64,000 bases of DNA from Orbilia blumenaviensis. Its lineage: Eukaryota > Ascomycota > Orbiliomycetes > Orbiliales > Orbiliaceae. Below the pieces are notes generated by a model. The model did no database searches. It was given only the letters and a program-made list of their open reading frames with translations, and was not told where the DNA came from. Made by a program: the position numbers and the translations under genes. The stretch covers positions 1,674,001-1,738,000 of the forward strand of contig JAVHNS010000009.1 in assembly GCA_036872755.1 (NCBI GenBank), written 5' to 3'. Positions 12,876-24,368 of the stretch are shown here, one piece after another; the first letter of the stretch is position 1; each line of letters starts with the position of its first letter.

Positions 12876-14181
12876 CGGCGTATGGGGATTTTGCAGAATA
12901 CTACGACTTATCTGGAAAATGCCCGACGGCTGCTATAGAGTTAAGGAGCTGAGCATATGCGTACGAGGCCTCAAGGATCCCGGGTGTCCTTGGTCCCAAA
13001 ATCCATCGTTGATGAAAGCACAATGGAGAAATACCAAGTGAGGAACCATTTCTGGGGCACCGAGGCATCGAGACGGTTGTTGTATTGTTGTGGGTATGAA
13101 TCCTTTGCTGGTTCTGGGTATTAATTTATTATGTTAGATACTTACCTGAATATGTGATAGATATGTAAAAGCGACAGGGTTTGCAATTGGCAAGCTTCAG
13201 CGACAGTAGGGTTGCTTTCACGACACACTAAGAGAATGAATTTTTTTTCGGGGCTGTCAGCATCCTGGTTGATGTACAGCATTTTAAATTATCTAGATCT
13301 GCGACTTGGCTCCGCGTGCACAACCAGCTATCTCCGCTCAATAATTGCAAGGGAGCTACTAGGGTATCTAATTTATAATTCTTAAGTTGCACTTACGTAC
13401 TGAATTTTGGGTATAATATTTAATCACTTAGACGTCTAGGAATATTTCAGGATAGATGTCTGAGTATTTGTGGAAATTTCCCGGTGCATACATATATATA
13501 TGCAAATTTAATACTCTGGTATTATAGTTCGTAGATATTCAAGTTCGTACAGGTTTTTATTCCCGTCACGATACACAATTGTGTGACAGGGCACTGATAT
13601 CTTGCGTGATGTATCAATAGGTCCGCTTACAAAGGAGATGATTTCATTAGGATCGAATACAGAACGCACCTGAGGACCAACTTGAATAGACCTTACGACC
13701 TGTCTCGACGTCTTAGGAATTAGACACGACGAAAGCTTACCAGCCCTACACGAGAGCTACCTAGCTACTTTAAGTGGTGCCGAACTGGAGGTGGTGGTAA
13801 TCAGAACCAAGTTTCTTTCCTCTTTGGTGCAGGTAGAGTATATGCTACAGTTACTTGTAGTCTCCCAGACTTATTTATTAGCTGCGAGGCTTCGAAGGAA
13901 TTCGGTATCCACGAATTCAAAATGATAACCTCGGCACTGTAGTGCCACAATTAGTTATCTGCAGGGCAACAATTCGATTGGTTGGACCTATTCCTGTCTC
14001 ATGGCTTGGTATCCGTCGCATGTGCATGTAATCCTTTACTAACCTCTGCCCCCCTGTTTTGGGTTATCATGTTCCTTGCTATATTCTACCAATTGTATGT
14101 AACGTAGAGCTAGTTAACCCTCATGGACCCGTAGCTCGAGGAGCTGTGGGAGACCAAGGGGACTATATTAGCGGGCGATAA

Positions 14182-14320
14182 GGTACTATACTGGTGTAGG
14201 CGGGACAAAGCCTGTGCGGAGTAAAGCTTCCTTAACGCCTAGCCACCCATATCTACTAGCACCAATATTTTGTGGGTTAACTCCGCACGTGTACGTGCCT
14301 GTCCTACTCCGCATAGTACT
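14182..14320. mobile_element. MITE-like imperfect inverted repeat
   Basis: The left arm (about 14182-14226) and the right arm (about 14276-14320) are imperfect reverse complements sharing GTACTAT, a G(T/A)GTAGG block and TGCGGAGT at the inner end. They flank a core of about 50 bp. No open frame lies inside. Total length near 140 bp fits a non-autonomous foldback or MITE-type element. No target duplication is clear, so this is a structural guess. Confidence 0.4.
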
Positions 14321-15063
14321 ATATAGTAGAACAATGTTCTAGTGCCCCAGTTTGTTGTTATCTAGAATGTTGGTTCAAGAAAAAGGTCACACGACATCCG
14401 CGGGCGTGGGAGAGGTCAACAAAGCCACTACCAGCACCTCGATAAGCTTATTTGTTGGCGAATAGGCTGCCACCGGCATCCAGGCAGCCTTCGCCATATC
14501 CAGGCTAGCACGACACATGTACAGGTCCTGTTGATGAATTGATTCTCAGACAGCGGAGTTTCCGTGTTTGCCTGCATTCAGTTCGACCGACTGGCGCAAT
14601 TGTGCGATTCGACACGCTATAGAAGGAAATTGATCCCGTGCACGCATACGCGCAACAGTTCCGGACCCTGAAATCCATTGACAGGATTCTTCAACGGAAT
14701 TGCAGGGTACCATGCCGTCATCAAGGTTGCCTCAAAGCTGATTGGAAGGATAGCAGTAACTGTATGTTATGGCGTTGACTATAGCTGCAGCGCTGCATGT
14801 CGCGATATCGGAACAAAGTGAAGGATGGCACGTACATGTACATTTTAACTATAGCCAACTAATATCCCAAAACAACTGAAGTCTACAGTCACATGCGTAA
14901 CTAGTTAACTGGGCCCAAGACTAAACGCGACAACCCTCAGTGCGATGTTGAGAGCGAATGCGGAACATATATCCCATTTACACATAGTCGACCCGCGAGC
15001 TTGAGATCCGAGTATTCTAGCACGGAGAAACACAACTCGTTATGTGGATTCATCTTCAAGGTC

Positions 15064-15071
15064 TATAAATA
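15064..15071 (+). promoter_or_regulatory. Upstream TATA-like element of the peptide gene
   Basis: TATAAATA 179 bp before the ATG of the small secreted peptide gene. A second, better placed copy lies at 15142-15149. Confidence 0.4.
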
Positions 15072-15141
15072 AGGGGCTATTCCTCCCTTCATCGAGCCTG
15101 ATCATATCATCATATATCAAAACCATCCGACTCTATCAGCT

Positions 15142-15149
15142 TATAAATA
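15142..15149 (+). promoter_or_regulatory. TATA box of the peptide gene
   Basis: TATAAATA 101 bp before the ATG at 15243, followed by a leader ending in a CA-rich context (CACAAACCAACATGAAG). This spacing is usual for a fungal TATA promoter and suggests strongly regulated expression. Confidence 0.55.
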
Positions 15150-15242
15150 GAACCAAGAAAGATTTTTGAGCTTTCGAGATACATTTTTAAATTTTTACAA
15201 CATATAATTGGCTCTCTCTCAATCTAAACTACACAAACCAAC

Positions 15243-15680
15243 ATGAAGTTCACCACCGCCTCCGCCTTCTTGCTCTCTACTGCTCTCCTCACATCTGCAG
15301 CGCCTGCTATGCCTTTGCATACTGCGAATAGCATTCAAGGCCTATCTAGTGCCGTACCACGGGTAATTTGATCTTTTCCACTTAACACCCGCCTATCAGC
15401 TACTTTACTATATATGGTTATGGAACTTAATTTGATAATCTGTAGGACATCCCCAGTGCTGGTTTTGTTCAGTTCGAGAAACGTGACGCCCCTGGTGAAT
15501 TCTCCAACATTGATGTTAAGTGGTTAAATGTGAGTCGTCCGAGTTACTTGGATTTATTCATCCTAATCAATTGAAAAAAGGGCGTATCACTAACTTAGTT
15601 TTTGGCCACAGCGGTTTTTGAATGATCTCAATGGTTTCATGGACGGAATTAGTAGATTCTTCGGCGGCCAGGGTCTATAA
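15243..15680 (+). CDS. Small secreted peptide precursor (90 residues, three exons)
   Basis: Exons 15243-15362, 15446-15529 and 15612-15680 join in phase 0 with GT-AG introns of 83 and 82 bp. The product has a clear signal peptide (MKFTTASAFLLSTALLTSAA, then APA), a short pro-region, and a Lys-Arg Kex2-type site at residues 52-53 (FVQFEKR). Cleavage there would release a 37-residue C-terminal peptide beginning DAPGEF. Its second half, WLNRFLNDLNGFMDGISRFF, would form an amphipathic helix with aromatic and aliphatic residues spaced three to four apart, ending in a GGQGL tail. There is no cysteine. It lies alone in a gene desert with a good TATA promoter. I do not recognise the family; candidates are a secreted signalling, antimicrobial or effector-like peptide. 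Existence of the gene is well supported; function is inference. Confidence 0.8.
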
Positions 15681-17464
15681 ATATGAGGTACCCGGGAGAA
15701 TTTGGGTCTAAATTCGATCGGTTCACTGCAATGATGAACGAATCTGAATGAATACGTATATATATATACAAGAAGATATTAAGCGGCGTTCGAATGGTTT
15801 TTGGGGTGCATTCTAGGATGCCATATAGGCTAGGGATATCCGGGTATGAATTGGAAATTTCTCGTTTGCACGTTTGGGGCCGGTTGGGGACGATACCTTT
15901 GTTGCATCTTTTATTGCTTTTGTCGTTGTGTGTATATGTTTACCCACTCATTTGAATATAATTTCTGCTACGATCTTGGCCACCATGGATTTTGCATGAT
16001 CTTGAGGTTCGAAAGTTGGAATTCAGCCATATATATAATCCCGTCTCTTTTAAGATAGGGTTGATGGAACTATGAAGCACCACCTTTGGGAAGCTAGGAT
16101 TTCATGGTCAGTCTTCAATCTTGGAGCATTGTATACACATGCGCTCAGTTATTATATATATAAGCATCACTTATGGATATTTATTTAACACTTACAAAAG
16201 TACAGATTTACGCATTGCATTAGAGATATGGGTTACTTATAACGTGAAATAAGCTGAATATGAGGTAGACACGAATAGGTTTGTACAAAATACACTACAG
16301 ACAATGGCGTTTTCATCCGGTCTTCGATCCCTGGATCTCTCGAGTCCTATTAATATCACTTGTCAAATGTTTTCAAATTGCAATTTACAACCAAAAAGTT
16401 CCAACCTAGATACCATTTCGACTGGTTGCGGCCGGGGCCTCGAATACCATGGTGGTAGAGTTAACTCTGGTTTCCAAGCCCAAGAAGCCAAGATATACAG
16501 GGGTTACTAACACCTAACACCTAAAGAGCTGAACAGGACATACGTATGCGCCAAACTGAAACAAAATGGCTGGAAGAATCCAACAGTCGACTCGGGGTTG
16601 GGACGAGCTAAGCCTCATAGAGTATTCGTAACCTCTGTCTATGTCTAAACTTGAAACCGAAGTTGGTTAAGTGAGCCAAACCGCCGGTAAGCATGTAAAG
16701 TATGGTATTGAGCTTTGATCTGGGAACTCGTGCCTATATGCACATGTCGCAATATCGGATTTATACCTGTAATATATATACATACACGCAGGGAGGCATA
16801 TGTTGCGATCTCGATGCCATAGTTTTCTTTTTCTCTTTTTAACCGTTCGTTTCATTAACTAATATCTAAGTCCGAAGATCTCTTGATTTATATTTGTTAG
16901 TTTTACTAGCTGACCAATATCCAAGGCCAATGTGCTGATGCTTTCGGCTTCTTATTGCTTTCAGATTGTTATTTGTCTCGGAGACCAGACGCGTGGTGCA
17001 TCGATAGCGGTTATTATAAATCCCGAGATCCCAAAGCTTTAAAGCTTAAAACTTGACTAGATAACCTCTGATCAATATCTCCGTCATAATATTAGCAGCG
17101 TGATGCTGTGGTCGGGAACTGCAGGCACGAATACAAATAGGCTAAACGCTTATAACACTACATCCAACAGGACGGACAGTTATGCGGCCATAGCTCTTAA
17201 GGCAAAAAATAGTGAGCGCTCGGGCATTTAGACTACTTGCTACTAATCCCCTTAACTACTCGTCTTGGCTAATCTTAGTTAAAGACCTCTATTTTCATGC
17301 ATGCGCTTATATGTATTCGACTAATTATCCTTTCATATTCCCCGCCACACATGAAGGTCCATAATTAACTAGCTAACTATCACTAACGGCGATGAAACGA
17401 GGGGCGCGTTAAGTTGAATAACATATAAATAACACCTTCTCTGCCGCCAACGAGATTACGTGTG

Positions 17465-17499
<35 letters not shown>

Positions 17500-17899
17500 C
17501 TATGTGGCTATGGCGCCTGAAAGGGGTACATAGTTCTGGATACATGTACACATAAGGCTCCGGCTCCTTTGAATCCTCAGAATTAATCCTTTGGATAGTA
17601 CCATTGATACATTCCCTATCTAGGTCTTTTAAACATTTGATAAGAAGATAGATCTTGATGTCCTAAGAAAAGTACTGCAGTCGTTATATCGCCAAATAGA
17701 CGCTCGTTAAACAGTCCCTCTGAGCATTGGGCTTTACCTCACTATCGTTTTTTTACCGGTATACATCCTCTAAAAAGTGTAGTTCATTACCGTTCTTGAG
17801 TAGCAGCATCTTGAAGCTTCTCAATTCCAAGAATAGAGGACTATTTAGTGTTGCTAGTACGACTAGATAAACACGGCATTACCTCCCTCAGTTTTCAAC
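15681..17899. other. Intergenic region with long poly-A tract
   Basis: Presumed 3' flank of the peptide gene and promoter of the S28 peptidase. AT-rich with TATATA patches and a 32 bp A run at 17465-17496. No gene seen; a 70-codon frame at 15846 lies just beyond the peptide gene and has no support. Confidence 0.5.
17465..17496. repeat. Poly-A run (32 bp)
   Basis: An uninterrupted run of 32 A, the longest homopolymer in the window, about 400 bp upstream of the S28 peptidase start. Could be a retroposon tail, but no body or target duplication can be defined. Confidence 0.9.
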
Positions 17900-20171
17900 A
17901 TGAGAGTGGGAGTAGGGGTGGTGTATGCTGCACTGTCTGTTTTGTCAGTATCACAGGTGGTAGATGCACTAAAGTTATCATTGAAAAACAATCTCAACAG
18001 ACAGTTACAGGAAGATATTGAGAGGAAGAAGCTACGTATCAATGGTCATATCACTGCCAAACTTGGCAAAGGCAGTGATGGTAAAATCATATTTCCTGCA
18101 GGCGAAAACAAACTGGTATTACCAACGGAACACCAGATGGAGGTAGGTCAACGATTTACTTGTACCCCGAGATTTCCTGGCGGTCCCTACATAGGATCTA
18201 ATATTGATAGTACGGCACGTTTATAGACTCCTCTCGACCACAGCGGAGAAACCACTGAGATGTTTAATCAGACCTACTGGGTCTATGATAAGCATTATAA
18301 ACCGGGCGGGCCAGTCTTTGTGTACCATAGCGGTGAATCCGATATTACGGATTTCGCCGAGGTATGGCTTAACAGCAGTCTAATCGATAATTTCCAACAG
18401 GAGTTTGGAGGATTAGGCATAGTGTTACAGCACCGTTATTATGGACGCTCGACTCCGAGATATGCATGGGCAGCTGGCGAAACCCAAATCAATGGAAATA
18501 CTCAGGCGGAGCAGTTCCAATACCTTACGACTGAACAAGCCTTAGAGGATGTCAAATACTTCGCCGATAGATTTAACTACACCAGTGAAAGGGTTCCAGT
18601 GCATATCGATGTAACGGCAAAAGGAAGTCCATGGGTAATGGTTGGCGCCTCGTATTCTGGAAACTTGTAAGTCATTTTTCTTCCTAGGCTTTAGCTTAAT
18701 AGTCGTAAGGCATAAAATACATATGCTTATTAGAACGTGAATATTCGAATACATATAGAGTCAGTTTCCTAAGACGAAAGTATCCAGATACATTCTTCGC
18801 AGCATACTCTTCAAGCGCCCCTGTCGAAGCTCGAGCAGATATGTCAGTGTATTGGGATGTGCTTTCGAGAGCGATAGGAAGGGAGGAACCTGCTTGCATC
18901 GAGAAAGTACGCTCTGCAACACAGTATATTGATCAAGAACTCGAAAAGGGGGATCAAGAATCTGCTGTAATAAAACAACTGTTCCTTGGTGTTGGCGGTG
19001 AAGTCAATACGCATGGTTGGTTTACGGATACGCTCACATATGCATTCTTCGATTACCAGTGGGCAGGAATAAACCGACCATTAGTCGAAAATACCGTTTA
19101 CACAATAAAACATCTTTGCGATCACCTTAATACAGACCCCTCCGGCCAACTCCCAACAGACCCGAGTCCACCGAAGGATGGAAAATGGCTTGCTGAACGA
19201 TGGGCAACATGGCCCGGCTATATTGCAATTATAAAGGATCTGGGGTACGAGTGTGGCGGGTTTGGCTCCCCCAAAAGAGACTGCCAGTTGGCTATAGTTC
19301 ACGATAACGCTGAAAACCTGGCTTGGATATGGCAATCGTGCTACGAATGGGGGTATTTTCAGGTTGGAAATCCAGGACCTAATCAAATGGCTTCGAAATT
19401 CAGTAATGTAGAGCACTGGAAGACCAAATGCCAATTAGATTTCAATGACCCAACCGCCAAACAATTTCTACCCATTGCCACAACGCCAAAAGCGAATGAC
19501 ATCAATAAATTATATGGAGGCTGGAGTGACCCTCAGCCCCGAACGTTTTATACAGTCGGCGAAAAAGACCCTTGGTCTCCGCTAGGGTTTATTCAGACAG
19601 ACCTCATAACTAATGCAACCGATTCCCCACCATTCGTCGCAAATTCGACAATTCCATCGTGTGAGGCCAACCCTTCGGAAGTAGGTATATTCGGATTCGT
19701 GATTAAAGACGCGCTACATACCGCAGATATGGTAGCCGGTACCTGGTCTAACGAAACATTGCCATTGTTTACCGCCGCTTTGAAATCTTGGCTGCCCTGC
19801 TTTAAGCCATCGAGGAAGCTGCGCGGGGGCCCCGGGGAAGCGGAAGACAAAGAGCCCGGGCCTGGAAAGAGTAAGCAATATGATCATGTCCCCATGCATC
19901 AATATATCAACATGAGGCAAAAGTGTTCCTCGAAACAAGATAAACTCGCTAACGAGCTCTAATAGGTAGATTTGTTCCTGCAAGTAAAGTAACGACTTCG
20001 TCGAACAGGACCCCAACCGTCGCAATTGCGGCACCAATTTTTCAATTAAATGGAACCAAGCCGTCAAATAGCTCAGCACTAGGTTTTCTCCGAGCTTTGC
20101 TTAGGGTGGATAATGCGGAGGAGAAAATAAGACTTAGGCGGAGGGCAAAATTATGGTCGGAAGAACAATAA
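17900..20171 (+). CDS. Secreted serine peptidase, family S28 (prolyl carboxypeptidase-like)
   Basis: Exons 17900-18142, 18227-18666, 18759-19870 and 19966-20171. The N-terminus is a signal peptide (hydrophobic to about residue 22). The S28 signature order is present: TPLDHSGETTEMFNQTYW, GPVFVYHSGE, QHRYYGRSTP, then the nucleophile elbow GASYSGNL with Ser at about residue 223. Candidate catalytic Asp is at about 498 (GEKDPWSP) and His at about 548 (DALHTADM). Several N-x-S/T sites fit secretion. Family members cleave after proline and act extracellularly or in vacuoles. The C-terminus is ambiguous. Splicing 19871-19965 adds about 68 residues ending in a basic RLRRRAKLW segment. Leaving that intron in gives an open reading to a stop at 19960-19962. 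Both tails lie outside the peptidase core. Confidence 0.88.
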
Positions 20172-21282
20172 TCTGTCAGACTTGATCCACGAAGCATGTT
20201 AATATTAATGTAATGCATTCTATTCTTTCAATTGCGATGTACCCTCGGGGGTAAAGCTACATTTTCTGTCTTCTAGAAAACAGAAGCTGGTCTTACATTG
20301 GGCTTGATAACACTAATCAAGACATATTAAAGCTTATAAAGGGAGTTTATAAATTTATATATAATTTTATATAACTGTAAGCCGTCCCCAAAGCACAAGA
20401 AGGTCTTAAGATCTTCGAAAACGGAGTAAATTCCCTATAGTATATACCTGGGTCGCCAACAAGGTAGCTAACTACCGTACGGGGTTTTTGCTGGTTTCTC
20501 AAGACAGTTTATAGAAAAAAGGGAACTTAAAACAGTATAAATAACGATTCGAAAGAGAACAAGACGGCTTGCTTTCCTTTTAAAATGTTTTAATATTCGG
20601 AAGCGGTCCCAGAAAAGTACCCAAACCCCCTACGGTAGGTATTGTTAATATATTTTTGCTTGATGATCAATGTACGTACCAGCCTTAGAATCTTATATAT
20701 AGGTACCTAGGCTTAAGTATATAAGATTTAGTCTGTACAACACTCAGCAAAGTAATCTTTCGAAGCCAAGTTAACGCAGCTGCAATTAATATTTTCTGCT
20801 TCAGAGCCAGTTTCGTAATTCGGAGTCTTTGGGGATTTGTCGTACATGTCTAATTGTGTTGCTGATCAAGGTGCACGTGCGCATGCGGGCAGGTCATTTT
20901 GGGAATATATATCCATATATTTTTAGCGTGTAGATCTAATCCTATTGCGTGTAGATCTGACGGGGAATGGATTTTCGAGCATATTTACTAAGTGAATGGT
21001 TACTTAGTCATCGTGTAATCCTAATAATATGTATCGAAATATTGCATAGCGCAGCTAGTTAACTTTATAACGTTGTGCGGACTTGAGAATACCACTAACT
21101 GTAAACATTCATCCTGCGACCCACGAACTACTTTCGCAATTACTTATAACCAATTACTCATACGGCGTCTCTTCTGGTGTTTGCACAGCCTATTGCCTGC
21201 TGTATGTCAGTCCTTAATATTATATTGATGGAAAGACTTGGATGATTCCCCTTGGTTTGTGAGGCGAACGACCCTCTTTCCC
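20172..21282. other. Intergenic, AT-rich
   Basis: No gene seen. Contains a short direct repeat (12 bp GCGTGTAGATCT at 20926-20937 and 20947-20958) and a GGTACCTAGG motif at 20702-20711. The right end is presumed promoter of the next gene. Confidence 0.5.
20926..20958. repeat. 12 bp direct repeat pair
   Basis: GCGTGTAGATCT occurs twice, 21 bp apart start to start. Too short to name; possibly a duplicated factor-binding site or replication slippage. Confidence 0.6.
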
Positions 21283-22010
21283 ATGAGCTCTAGCTCCAAC
21301 ACGGATAGGTAAGTACTTAGGTATTGCCTAACTTCGTAGGCCACTAATCCATTGCACTAAGGTGTACACATATACGGAGTGTGGACTTTGATGCTAACCA
21401 ACGGTCAACTCGTCTTCATAGCTCAGAGGGGCTCTCCGACGACATGCCAGCCGGGGCAAAGAGGATACAGGGGTATGCCAGGCACAGCATAACCGATGCA
21501 AATTACCAACAAAACGACATACAATTTCTAATTGGCAAGGTTGTGACTGGGTGGGAGCCTTGGCGGATTATTCCTGAGAAGTACTCGACTTCTTGTATCC
21601 TCTTCACCATCAAGAACGAAAGTCCAATAGTTGTTTTTTCGGATGGGCCCAAGTTTTCCAGAGATGTGACGTTTGATGCAGATTTTTTTGCAAGTCTACC
21701 CGGGAATTCTCCACTGCCGGAGCACCAAGCCAGAGAAATAGTTGAAGCTAAGTGGGCGCTAGGGGATTTCTTTTACCACGGGAGTAACTTGTCTAGCCAA
21801 CCTGCTAAAGTTCTGGCGCTTAAATTTAAGGGGATGCAGAGTTTTGGATATATATGGAGTGAATTCTTCAATGATGGGAGGTACTATGCCTCATCTATGG
21901 CGTGTGGCCTCAAGGTTCTGCCAATCGAAAGGTTTGAATCTGAGAGCCTGGGTTTGGCATTCAAAGAAGATAAAAAGGTCTGGACTGAAAGACGAAACCT
22001 CCAGAGCTAG
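21283..22010 (+). CDS. Hypothetical protein, two exons
   Basis: The long frame ending at 22010 has no ATG near its 5' end. A small upstream exon at 21283-21308 (ATG, then SSSSNTD) ends in a strong GTAAGT donor. It joins in frame to an acceptor at 21360-21361 (exon from 21362) or 21378-21379 (exon from 21380), giving about 224 or 218 residues. The product has no signal peptide or membrane span. The centre (GKVVTGWEPWRIIPEKYSTS, SPIVVFSDGPKFSRDV) looks like a folded soluble domain with alternating hydrophobic strands. I do not recognise the family. Using the ATG at 21444 instead would give a single-exon protein of 188 residues. Confidence 0.55.
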
Positions 22011-22740
22011 AGATAGGCTTGTGTTTCCAGACGACGCTGGACTCAGAATCTGTACCCATCATTGGTAAACCCTGCCCAATACCAGTATTCTGACGTTTCC
22101 ACACATTTTGGCTATATGCTCGTATATATACTACAATGGTGCATGGTACCTGGCCAATTACTAGGCATGATTTAGGCAATGGCCTTTCTCTCATAATTTA
22201 TGCGTAAATCTTTAAATTTTAGTTGATCAGGTCGAAGTATATGCAGACCACTCGCGAGGCTAAAATAGTATGGTGGCTTTAATGCCGAAAAAGAAGAGAC
22301 ATTGCGAATATTGGGGAGTACTTTATTTGAGGGAATAGTAGGAGTGGGGGAGATAATTAAATCTTGTACGTGGCTGGCTGGACCAAACTTGGGTGCAACG
22401 TGTACTCTCTATACCTGCCAATCCGTTCAAAGCGTGTTGATGTTGTGGTATTCTTGGGTACGAGCCAAGATGTATCTCTCAATACATATTAGTATGCAGG
22501 GGTACTTTCGTCGGCCGAAGAGCGGTACAACACCACGTGGGGAAAGCTAGCCAGCTTCAGCAGCATGGACTCGACATCCTCTCGAAACACCATTTCAGGA
22601 GCTCAACCATCTTACCCGCCAGCTCATCAACTTCTCCCATCTGGCATCACAACAAACCTCCCTCACCATTCACGCGATATCTCGATCGAATTGCCATCAA
22701 CCCACGTCAATTGGGACTATTATAGCCAACGAAACAAACC
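22011..22740. other. Intergenic; presumed leader of the GDP-mannose pyrophosphorylase gene
   Basis: No separate gene supported. The right third is a CT-rich leader (about 22590-22740) of the kind seen before highly expressed fungal housekeeping genes. Short frames here have no splice or motif support. Confidence 0.5.
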
Positions 22741-24166
22741 ATGACAACAAAGGCTCTCATTCTAGTACGAAGCAGCGTCGATGTTCCAATTTTGTAGCCA
22801 GAGAATTAACAGCGCCGTGATAGGTCGGAGGCTCCCAGCGAGGAACTAGATTCAGGCCTCTTTCGCTCGATCAGCCAAAAGTATTTCGTCTCCTTCGCCT
22901 GCTCGAAGAGCCCTGCTAATCCCTGCTATCTTGGCTATAGCCCCTCTTCGATGTCGCCGGCCACCCTATCATCTGGCATTGTTTGACCGCTCTCACCAAG
23001 ATTGACGTCAAGGAGGTCTTTTTAATTGGCTACTACGATGAATCAATCTTCCGAGACTTCATCAGAGACTCTTCCAAAGAATTCCCCCAATTTACTATTA
23101 AATACCTTCGTGAATACGAACCCCTAGGAACCGCCGGCGGTCTCTACCACTTCCGTGATGTTATCCTCAAGGGCTCGCCCAAACGCTTCTTCGTATTAAA
23201 CGCCGATGTCTGCTGTTCATTTCCACTGAAAGAGATGCTCCAAATTGCCGATGACCGCGAAGCTGAGGCTGTTATCCTGGGTACAAGGGTCTCGAACGAA
23301 GCAGCATCCAACTTTGGTTGCATTGTCTCTGACCCAGCTACTAAGCGAGTCCTCCATTACGTTGAAAAGCCGGAATCCCACATCAGCAATTTGATAAACT
23401 GTGGTGTCTATCTATTTGGCAGCTCTATTATCTTCAAGATTAGGAAGGCGATGGAGATCAAGGCCGACCGACGAGCCTCGGACCCACTCTACGACCCTAG
23501 TGAGGAAGATGGTTCAGATAATGTTCTTCGCCTTGAACAAGATATCCTTGGACCTCTCGCTGAGGAGAAGAGTTTCTATGTTTACGAAACTCGCGATTTC
23601 TGGCGACAAATTAAAACTGCAGGGTCTGCTGTTCCGGCAAATGCTCTCTACCTCCAGAAGGCTTACCAATCCGGCGCTGAAGACCTCGCGGCTGCAAGCA
23701 CCACTATAATTCCACCAGTCTATATTCACCCAACTGCTACTGTCGACCCAACCGCCAAGCTCGGACCAAATGTCTCGATCGGACCCCGTGCTCATGTTGG
23801 AGCTGGTGCTCGTGTCAAGGATTCGATTGTCCTCGAAGATGCCGAGATCAAACATGACGCTTGTGTTCTGTATAGTATCGTTGGGTGGAACGCTAGAATC
23901 GGCGCGTGGGCAAGAGTCGAGGGTACACCAATATCAGTTAACCAGCACTCAACAACGGTCCTTAAGAATGGCGTTAAGGTTCAGTCTGTTACAATCCTGG
24001 CGAAAGACTGTGTCGTTCATGATGAAATTAGGGTGCAGAACTGTGTTTGCTTGCCGTATAAGGAACTGAAGAAGGTATGTTTGAAGACCGACCTAAATCC
24101 CAACCAATTTAGTTCGATGCTAATTAAGTACTTGTTAAGGATGTTGTCAACGAGGTTATCATGTAA
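22741..24166 (+). CDS. GMPPA: GDP-mannose pyrophosphorylase A (mannose-1-phosphate guanylyltransferase alpha)
   Basis: Exons 22741-22764, 22824-22880, 22941-24074 and 24140-24166, 413 residues. The nucleotidyltransferase signature is split over the first introns: MTTKALIL, VGGSQRGTRFRPLSLDQPK, PLFDVAGHPIIWHCLT. It is followed by EPLGTAGGL and FFVLNADVCCSFPL. The C-terminal third is a left-handed beta-helix of hexapeptide repeats (IHPTATVDPTAKLGPNVSIG). The last exon adds DVVNEVIM and the stop, the usual end of the family. The expanded glycine loop and the overall match point to the A type and not to the catalytic B type (Psa1/Srb1). In animals GMPPA regulates GMPPB by sensing GDP-mannose, feeding N-glycosylation and mannan synthesis in the cytosol. 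Regulatory role here is inference. Confidence 0.9.
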
Positions 24167-24368
24167 AAATTGCATACACATCTGGATGTTTAGATTACAA
24201 TATTTCATGAAGGCCATGGGATAAAAGTACGATGATTCATGTGCATTACTACAGCTGATATTCCTAATGAAGACTACGTCGCTCTAATTAGTATTAACGT
24301 TTATATTTATCGAACTCCCCCAAAACATGTACCAACCCGCTATTCATAACTCAATAGGACATACGCAA

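Larger units (their letters stand above)
11844..15242. other. Gene desert upstream of the small secreted peptide gene
   Basis: No supportable gene. The region has many short AT-rich patches, a MITE-like inverted repeat at 14182-14320, and a 35 bp block at 12841-12875 repeated in opposite orientation at 33349-33383. TATA-like sequences near the right end belong to the peptide gene that follows. Confidence 0.5.

Noticed and set aside
15846..16058. Cysteine-rich 70-codon frame just after the secreted peptide gene
   Set aside because: Lies in its likely 3' flank, has no cleavable signal pattern and no promoter of its own.
22302..22725. Short frames upstream of the pyrophosphorylase gene
   Set aside because: They fall in its promoter or leader and show no family features; the real first exon is at 22741.
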